Part shown: positions 56,201 through 64,000 of the stretch, in pieces
How the letters are laid out: each line of letters opens with the position of its first letter
How positions within the stretch are numbered: position 1 is the stretch's first letter
From: Ariolimax columbianus
Lineage: Eukaryota; Mollusca; Gastropoda; Stylommatophora; Arionidae
Length of the DNA stretch: 64,000 nucleotides
Direction of reading: 5' to 3'
Assembly (NCBI GenBank): GCA_036924085.1
Contig: JAVGWX010000013.1
Location: forward strand, 54,561,904 to 54,625,903
The notes under the pieces: generated by a model
The model's database searches: none
What the model was told of the DNA's origin: nothing
What the model saw: only the letters and a program-made list of their open reading frames with translations
Made by a program: the position numbers and the translations under genes

Positions 56201-59200
56201 CAGCACTGTCGAAATTTAAGAAAAGGATCCCATATCATTTTGTAACCCACGGCACTGTTGAAATTTGTGAAAAAGATCCCATATTATTTTGTAACCCACG
56301 GCACTGTCGAAATTTCAGAAAAGGATCCCATATCATTTTGTAACCCACGGCACTGTTGAAATTTGTGAAAAAGATCGCAAATTATTTTGTAACCCACGGC
56401 ACTGTCAAAATTTCAGAAAAAGATCGCAAATTATTTTGTAACCCACGGCACTGTCAAAATTTCAGAAAAAGATCGCATATTATTTTGTAACCCACGGCAC
56501 TGTCAAAATTAAAGAAAAAGATCCCATAATATTTTGTAACCCACAGCAGTGTCGAAATTTCAGAAAAAGATCCCATATTATTTTCTAACATACGGCACTG
56601 TCGAAATTTCAGAAAAAGATCCCATATTCATTTGTAACCCACGGCACTGTCAAAATCTCAAAAAAAGATCGCAAATTATTTTGTATCCCACGGCACTGTC
56701 AAAATTTCAGAAAAAGATCTCATTATATTTTGTAACCCACGGCACTGTCGAAATTTCAGAAAAAGATCGCATATTATTTTGTAACCCACGGCACTGTCAA
56801 AATTAAAGAAAAAGATCTCATTATATTTTGTAACCCACGGCACTGTTTACATTTCAGAAAAAGATCGCATATTATTTTGTAACCCACGGCACTGTTGAAA
56901 TTTGTGAAAAAGATCCCATATTATTTTGTAACCCACAGCACTGTCGAAATTTCAGAAAAAGATCGCATATTATTTTGTAACCCACGGCACTGTCGAAATT
57001 TCAGAAAAAGATCCCATATTCATTTGTAACCCACGGCACTGTCAAAATTTCAGAAAAAGATCGCAAATTATTTTGTATCCCACGGCACTGTCAAAATTTC
57101 AGAAAAAGATCTCATTATATTTTGTAACCCACGGCACTGTCGAAATTTCAGAAAAAGATCGCATATTATTTTGTAACCCACGGCACTGTCAAAATTAAAG
57201 AAAAAGATCCCATATTATTTTGTAACCCACAGCACTGTCGAAATTTCAGAAAAAAATCGCATATTATTTTGTAACCCACGGCACTGTCGAAATTTCAGAA
57301 AAAGATCCCATATTCATTTGTAACCCACGGCACTGTCAAAATTTCAGAAAAAGATCGCAAATTATTTTGTAACCCACGGCACTGTCAAAATTTCAGAAAA
57401 AGATCTCATTATATTTTGTAACCCACGGCACTGTCGAAATTTCAGAAAAAGATCGCATATTATTTTGTAACCCACGGCACTGTCAAAATTAAAGAAAAAG
57501 ATCCCATATTATTTTGTAACCCACAGCACTGTCGAAATTTCAGAAAAAGATCGCATATTATTTTGTAACTCACGGCACTGTCGAAATTTCAGAAAAAGAT
57601 CCTATATTATTTTGTAACCCACAGCACTGTCGAAATTTCAGAAAAAGATCGAATATTATTTTGTAACCCACGGCACTGTCGAAATTTCAGAACAAGATCG
57701 CATGTTATTTTGTAACCCACGGCACTGTCGAAATTTCAGAAAAAGATCCCATATTCATTTGTAACCCACGGCACTGTCGAAATTTCAGAAAAAGATCGAA
57801 TATTATTTTGTAACCCACGGCACTGTTGAAATTTGTGAAAAAGATCCCATATTATTTTGTAACCCACGGCACTGTCGAAATTTCAGAAAAAGATCGCATA
57901 TTATTTTGTAACCCACGGCACTGTCGAAATTTCAGAAAAAGATCCCATATTCATTTGTAACCCACGGCACTGTCAAAATTTCAGAAAAAGATCGCAAATT
58001 ATTTTGTAACCCACGGCACTGTCAAAATTTCAGAAAAAGATCTCATTATATTTTGTAACCCACGGCACTGTCGAAATTTCAGAAAAAGATCGCATATTAT
58101 TTTGTAACCCACGGCACTGTCAAAATTAAAGAAAAAGATCCCATATTATTTTGTAACCCACAGCACTGTCGAAATTTCAGAAAAAGATCGCATATTATTT
58201 TGTAACTCACGGCACTGTCGAAATTTCAGAAAAAGATCCTATATTATTTTGTAACCCACAGCACTGTCGAAATTTCAGAAAAAGATCGAATATTATTTTG
58301 TAACCCACGGCACTGTCGAAATTTCAGAACAAGATCGCATGTTATTTTGTAACCAACTGCACTGTCGAAATTTCAGAAAAAGATCCCATATTCATTTGTA
58401 ACCCACGGCACTGTCAAAATTTCAGAAAAAGATCCCATATTATTTTGTAACCCACAGCACTGTTTACATTTCAGAAAAAGATCGCATATTATTTTGTAAC
58501 CCACGGCACTGTTGAAATTTGTGAAAAAAATCCCATATTATTTAGTAACCCACAGCACTGTCAAAATTTCAGAAAAAAATTGCATATTATTTTGTAACCC
58601 ACGGCACTGTCGAAATTTCAGAAAAAGATCCTATATTATTTTGTAACCCACAGCACTGTAGAAATTTCAGAAAAAGATCGAATATTATTTTGTAACCCAC
58701 AGCACTGTCAAAATTAAAGAAAAAGATCGCATATTATTTTGTAACCCACGGCACTGTTGAAATTTTTGAAAAAAATCCCATATTATTTAGTAACCCACAG
58801 CACTGTCAAAATTTCAGAAAAAAATTGCAGATTATTTTGTAACCCCCGGCACTGTCGAAATTTCAGAAAAAGATCGCATATTATTTTGTAACCCACAGCA
58901 CTGTCGAAATTTCATAAAAAGATCGAATATTATTTTGTAACCCACGGCACACTCGAAATTAAAGAAAAAGATCGCAAATTATTTTGTAACCCACGGCACT
59001 GTCGAAATTTCAGAAAAAGATCGCATATTATTTTGTAACCCACAGCACTATTTACATTTCAGAAAAAGATCGCATATTATTTTGTAACCCACGGCACTGT
59101 TGAAATTTGTGAAAAAGATCCCATATTATTTTGTAACCAACGGCACTGTCGAAATTTCAGAAAAAGATCGCATATTATTTTAAAACCCACGGCACTGTCG

Positions 59201-59627
59201 AAATTTCAGAAAAAGATCGCAAATTATTTTGTAACCCACGGCACTGTCGAAATTTCAGAAAAAGATCGCATATTATTTTGTAACCCACGGCACTGTCACA
59301 ATTTCAGAAAAAGATCCCATATTATTTTGTAACCCACAGCACTGTTTACATTTCAGATAATGATCCCATTATATTTTGTAACCCACAGCACTGTCAAAAT
59401 TTAGAAAAAGATCCCATATTATTTTGTAACCCACGGCACTGTCGAAATTAAAGAAAAAGATCCCTTATTATTTTGTAACCCACGGCACTGTCGAAATTAA
59501 AGAAAAAGATCCCTTATTATTTTGTAACCCACAACACTGTCTAAATTAAAGAAAAAGATCCCATATTCATTTGTAACCCACGGCACTGTCAAAATTTCAG
59601 AAAAAGATCGCAAATTATTTTGTAACC
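53280..59627 (+). repeat. Second copy of the 6.35-kb segment
   Basis: This is the partner of 38,643-44,990 at offset 14,637. It carries the tail of one 1,957-bp unit, the start of another from 54,784, the aaaaggatccc linker monomers and the 294/637-bp nested repeats. That the nested structure is shared shows that it was formed before this larger copy event. Confidence 0.87.
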
Positions 59628-60480
59628 CACGGCACTGTTGAAATTTGTGAAAAAAATCCCATATTATTTAGTAACCCACAGCACTGTCAAAATTTCAGAA
59701 AAAAATTGCATATTATTTTGTAACCCACGGCACTGTCGAAATTTCAGAAAAAGATCCCATATTATTTTGTAACTTACAGCACTGTCGAAATTTCATAAAA
59801 AGATCGAATATTATTTTGTAACCCACGGCACACTCGAAATTAAAGAAAAAGATCGCAAATTATTTTGTAACCCACGGCACTGTCAAAATTTCAGAAAAAG
59901 ATCGCATATTATTTTGTAACCCACAGCACTGTTTACATTTCAGAAAAAGATCGCATATTATTTAAAAACCCACGGCACTGTGGAAATTTCAGAAAAAGAT
60001 CTCATTATATTTTGTAACCCACAGCACTGTCGAAATTAAAGAAAAAGATCCCATTTTATTTTGTAACCCACGGCACTGTCAAAATTTCAGAAAAAGATCC
60101 CATATTATTTTGTAACCCACGGCACTGTCGAAATTTCAGAAAAAGATCCCATATCATTTTGTAACCCACGGCACTGTCGAAATTAAAGAAAAAGATCCCT
60201 TATTATTTTGTAACCCACGGCACTGTCGAAATTAAAGAAAAAGATCCCATATTCATTTGTAATCCACGGCACTGTCAAAATTTCAGAAAAATATCGCAAA
60301 TTATTTTGTAACCCACAGCACTGTCAAAATTTCAGAAAAAGATCGCATATTATTTTGTAACCCACGGCACTGTCAAAATTTCAGAAAAAGATCCCATATT
60401 ATTTTGTAACCCACGGCACTGTTTACATTTCAGATAATGATCCCATTATATTTTGTAACCCACAGCACTGTCAAAATTTA
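59627..60480 (+). repeat. Irregular right-domain monomers
   Basis: The stretch contains the gtgaaaaaaatccc, ggcacactcg and cagataatgatccc monomer types. From about 60,000 it runs parallel to sequence near 46,540. I see no clean higher-order period and no non-satellite sequence. Confidence 0.7.
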
Positions 60481-63400
60481 GAAAAAGATCCCATATTATT
60501 TTGTAACTTACGGCACTGTCGAAATTAAAGAAAAAGATCCCTTATTATTTTGTAATCCACGGAATTGTCGAATTTTCTGAAAAACATCTCATATTATTTT
60601 GTAACCCACGGCACTGTCGAAATTTCAGAAAAAGATCTCATTATATTTTATAACCCACGGCACTGTCGAAATTAAAGAAAAAGATCCCATATTCATTTGT
60701 AACCCAGGGCACTGTCAAAATTTCAGAAAAAGATCGCATGTTATTTTGTAACCCACGGCACTGTCAAAATTTAGAAAAAGATCCCATATCATTTTGTAAC
60801 CCACAGCACTGTAAAAATTAAAGAAAAAGATCCCATATTATTTTGTAACCCACGGCACTGTCAAAATTAAAGAAAAAGATCCCATATTATTTTGTAACCC
60901 ACGGCACTGTCGAAATTTCAGAAAAAGATCCCATATTATTTTGTAACCCACAGCACTATTTACATTTCAGAAAAAGATCGCATATTATTTTGTAACCCAC
61001 GGCACTGTTGAAATTTGTGAAAAAAATCCCATATTATTTAGTAACCCACAGCACTGTCAAAATTTCAGAAAAAAATTGCATATTATTTTGTAACCCACGG
61101 CACTGTCGAAATTTCAGAAAAAGATCCCATATTATTTTGTAACCCACAGCACTGTCGAAATTTCATAAAAAGATCGAATATTATTTTGTAACCCACGGCA
61201 CACTCGAAATTAAAGAAAAAGATCGCAAATTATTTTGTAACCCACAGCACTGTTTACATTTCAGAAAAAGATCGCATATTATTTTGTAACCCACGGCACT
61301 GTTGAAATTTGTGAAAAAGATCCCATATTATTTTGTAATCAACGGCACTGTCGAAATTAAAGAAAAAGATCCCATTTTATTTTGTAACCCACGGCACTGT
61401 CAAAATTTCAGAAAAAGATCCCATATTATTTTGTAACCCACGGCACTGTCGAAATTTCAGAAAAAGATCCCATATTATTTTGTAACCCACAGCACTGTTT
61501 ACATTTCAGAAAAAGATCACATATTATTTTGTAACCCACAGCACTGTTGAAATTTGTGAAAAAGGTCCCATATTATTTTGTAACCCACGGCACTGTCGAA
61601 TATTCCGAAAAAGATCGCATATTATATTGTAACCCACGGCACTGTCGAAATTTCAGAAAAAGATCCCATATTATTTTGTAACCAACAGCACTGTCGAAAT
61701 TTCAGAAAAAGATCGAATATTATTTTGTAACCCACGGCACTGTCGAAATTTCAGAAAAAGATCCCATATTATTTTGTAACCCACGACACTGTCGAAATTT
61801 CAGAAAAAGATCCCATATTATTTTGTAACCCACAGCACTGTCGAAATTTAAGAAAAGGATCCCATATCATTTTAAAACCCACGGCACTGTTGAAATTTGT
61901 GAAAAAGATCCCATATTATTTTGTAACCCACGGCACTGTCGAAATTTCAGAAAAGGATCCCATATCATTTTGTAACCCACGGCACTGTTGAAATTTGTGA
62001 AAAAGATCCCATATTATTTTGTAACCCACGGCACTGTCGAAATTTCAGAAAAAGATCGCATATTATTTTGTAACCCACGGCACTGTCGAAATTTCTGAAA
62101 AAGATCGCAAATTATTTTGTAACCCACGGCACTGTCAAAATTTCAGAAAAAGATCGCAAATTATTTTGTAACCCACGGCACTGTCAAAATTTCAGAAAAA
62201 GATCTCATTATATTTTGTAACCCACGGCACCGTCAAAATTTCAGAAAAAGATCGCATATTATTTTGTAACCCACGGCACTGTCAAAATTAAAGAAAAAGA
62301 TCCCATAATATTTTGTAAACCACAGCACTGTCGAAATTTCAAAAAAAGATCGCATATTATTTTGTAACCCACGGCACTGTTGAAATTTCAGAAAAAGATC
62401 CCATATTCATTTGTAAATCACGGCACTGTCAAAATTTCAGAAAAAGATCGCAAATTATTTTGTATCCCACGGCACTGTCAAAATTTCAGAAAAAGATCTC
62501 ATTATATTTTGTAACCCACGGCACTGTCGAAATATCAGAAAAAGATCGCATATTATTTTGTAACCCACGGCACTGTCAAAATTAAAGAAAAAGATCCCAT
62601 ATTATTTTGTAACCCACAGCACTGTAAAAATTTAGAAAAAGATCCCATATTATTTTGTAACCCACGGCACTGTCGAAATTAAAGAAAAAGATCCCTTATT
62701 ATTTTGTAATCCACGGAATTGTCGAATTTTCTGAAAAACATCTCATATTATTTTGTAACCCACGGCACTGTCGAAATTTCAGAAAAAGATCTCATTATAT
62801 TTTATAACCCACGGCACTGTCGAAATTAAAGAAAAAGATCCCATATTCATTTGTAACCCAGGGCACTGTCAAAATTTCAGAAAAAGATCGCATGTTATTT
62901 TGTAACCCACGGCACTGTCAAAATTTAGAAAAAGATCCCATATCATTTTGTAACCCACAGCACTGTAAAAATTAAAGAAAAAGATCCCATATTATTTTGT
63001 AACCCACGGCACTGTCAAAATTAAAGAAAAAGATCCCATATTATTTTGTAACCCACGGCACTGTCGAAATTTCAGAAAAAGATCCCATATTATTTTGTAA
63101 CCCACAGCACTATTTACATTTCAGAAAAAGATCGCATATTATTTTGTAACCCACGGCACTGTTGAAATTTGTGAAAAAAATCCCATATTATTTAGTAACC
63201 CACAGCACTGTCAAAATTTCAGAAAAAAATTGCATATTATTTTGTAACCCACGGCACTGTCGAAATTTCAGAAAAAGATCCCATATTATTTTGTAACCCA
63301 CAGCACTGTCGAAATTTCATAAAAAGATCGAATATTATTTTGTAACCCACGGCACACTCGAAATTAAAGAAAAAGATCGCAAATTATTTTGTAACCCACA

Positions 63401-64000
63401 GCACTGTTTACATTTCAGAAAAAGATCGCATATTATTTTGTAACCCACGGCACTGTTGAAATTTGTGAAAAAGATCCCATATTATTTTGTAATCAACGGC
63501 ACTGTCGAAATTAAAGAAAAAGATCCCATTTTATTTTGTAACCCACGGCACTGTCAAAATTTCAGAAAAAGATCCCATATTATTTTGTAACCCACGGCAC
63601 TGTCGAAATTTCAGAAAAAGATCCCATATTATTTTGTAACCCACAGCACTGTTTACATTTCAGAAAAAGATCACATATTATTTTGTAACCCACAGCACTG
63701 TTGAAATTTGTGAAAAAGGTCCCATATTATTTTGTAACCCACGGCACTGTCGAATATTCCGAAAAAGATCGCATATTATATTGTAACCCACGGCACTGTC
63801 GAAATTTCAGAAAAAGATCCCATATTATTTTGTAACCAACAGCACTGTCGAAATTTCAGAAAAAGATCGAATATTATTTTGTAACCCACGGCACTGTCGA
63901 AATTTCAGAAAAAGATCCCATATTATTTTGTAACCCACGACACTGTCGAAATTTCAGAAAAAGATCCCATATTATTTTGTAACCCACAGCACTGTCGAAA
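60480..64000 (+). repeat. 2,154-bp higher-order repeat, about 1.6 copies, open at window end
   Basis: The rare ccacggaattgtcgaattt monomer at 60,557 and 62,711 and the cccacgacactg monomer at 61,780 and 63,934 both give a period of 2,154 (44 monomers minus 2 bases). The part from 62,034 to 62,700 in the first unit is itself a partial copy of the 1,957-bp repeat (offset 12,825 to 49,401). The second unit is still matching when the window ends. Confidence 0.87.

Larger units (their letters stand above)
1..64000 (+). repeat. 49-bp satellite DNA array, about 1,300 head-to-tail monomers
   Basis: The landmark ccacggcactgtcgaaattt recurs about every 49 bases from the first line to the last, always in the same orientation. 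I found no inverted monomer block and no non-satellite insert. The consensus has 18 of 49 bases as G or C. Most monomers are exactly 49 bp. Recurrent length variants are a two-base loss at cctcgg, a one-base loss in catttattttg or in atttagaaaaag, and a one-base gain in gtaatcccacgg. Both window ends fall inside monomers, so the array is longer than the window. Uninterrupted arrays like this are typical of eukaryotic heterochromatin; placing it at a centromere or subtelomere is inference. I do not recognise the family. Confidence 0.98.
38131..64000 (+). repeat. Right satellite domain
   Basis: This part carries variant monomers that I do not see to the left. They include gaaatttgtgaaaaagatc, cagataatgatcccattat, cagaacaagatcgcatgtt, catattcatttgtaac, and ttagtaacccacagcac preceded by gtgaaaaaaatccc. 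The left-only ataagaaaaaagtcgcac and divergent-dimer types are missing. The monomer length and core are otherwise the same, so this is a diverged subfamily of one satellite and not a second satellite. Confidence 0.85.

Noticed and set aside
41912..56806. Two plus-strand frames of 85 codons, 14,637 bp apart, almost identical
   Set aside because: They lie in the two copies of the 6.35-kb satellite block and are explained by that copy event.
1..64000. CRISPR array
   Set aside because: Repeats touch each other with no unique spacers, monomers vary throughout, and there are no cas genes.
1..64000. Telomere repeat, rDNA or tRNA genes
   Set aside because: No short G-rich telomere motif runs and no rRNA or tRNA-like stretch stand out from the 49-bp pattern.
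1..64000. Transposon or insertion sequence within the array
   Set aside because: No break in the 49-bp register long enough to hold an element, no coding remnant, no terminal inverted repeats and no inverted satellite block were seen.

Overview
The whole 64,000-base window is one uninterrupted satellite DNA array. It is built from a monomer of about 49 bp repeated head to tail on one strand roughly 1,300 times (64,000/49 is about 1,306). I see no unique sequence, no protein-coding gene, no RNA gene and no mobile element. Both window edges cut through monomers, so the array continues on both sides. A consensus monomer lies at 575-623. Its landmarks are ccacggcac, the palindrome gaaatttc, the A-tract aaaaagatc and the T-rich tail ttattttgtaac, with 18 of 49 bases G or C. 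Such an array points to eukaryotic nuclear heterochromatin (centromeric, pericentromeric or subtelomeric). I do not recognise the monomer as a named family and cannot name the species.

The array is organised above the monomer level. Specific variant monomers recur in fixed order, giving higher-order repeats (HORs) and displaced segmental copies whose offsets are close to whole multiples of 49 bp. Two domains with different private variants meet at about 38,131-38,158. Left domain: irregular monomers 1-1,800; a block at 1,800-4,104 copied at 23,601-25,905; irregular monomers 4,104-7,322; paired blocks 7,322-8,250/9,868-10,796 and 7,874-9,648/11,300-13,075; a 538-bp HOR at 12,537-13,874; a 1,323-bp HOR at 14,860-17,990; a mixed stretch to 23,405; and a 5,828-bp HOR (sub-units of 1,714, 1,959 and 2,155 bp) at 25,850-38,158. 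Right domain: a 1,957-bp HOR at 38,140-41,530 and again at 47,786-52,985; 294/637-bp repeats at 42,300-43,770; a 6.35-kb block at 38,643-44,990 copied at 53,280-59,627; and a 2,154-bp HOR from 60,480 running off the end.

No genes work together here. Functional interest lies in chromatin and repeat evolution. Three monomers make exactly 147 bp, the nucleosome core length. Much monomer variation falls at CpG sites in the pattern expected from methyl-cytosine decay. The HOR layout records several rounds of in-register recombination or amplification. All repeat boundaries and offsets were read by eye from shared rare variants; no alignment was run, so boundaries are good to roughly one monomer.
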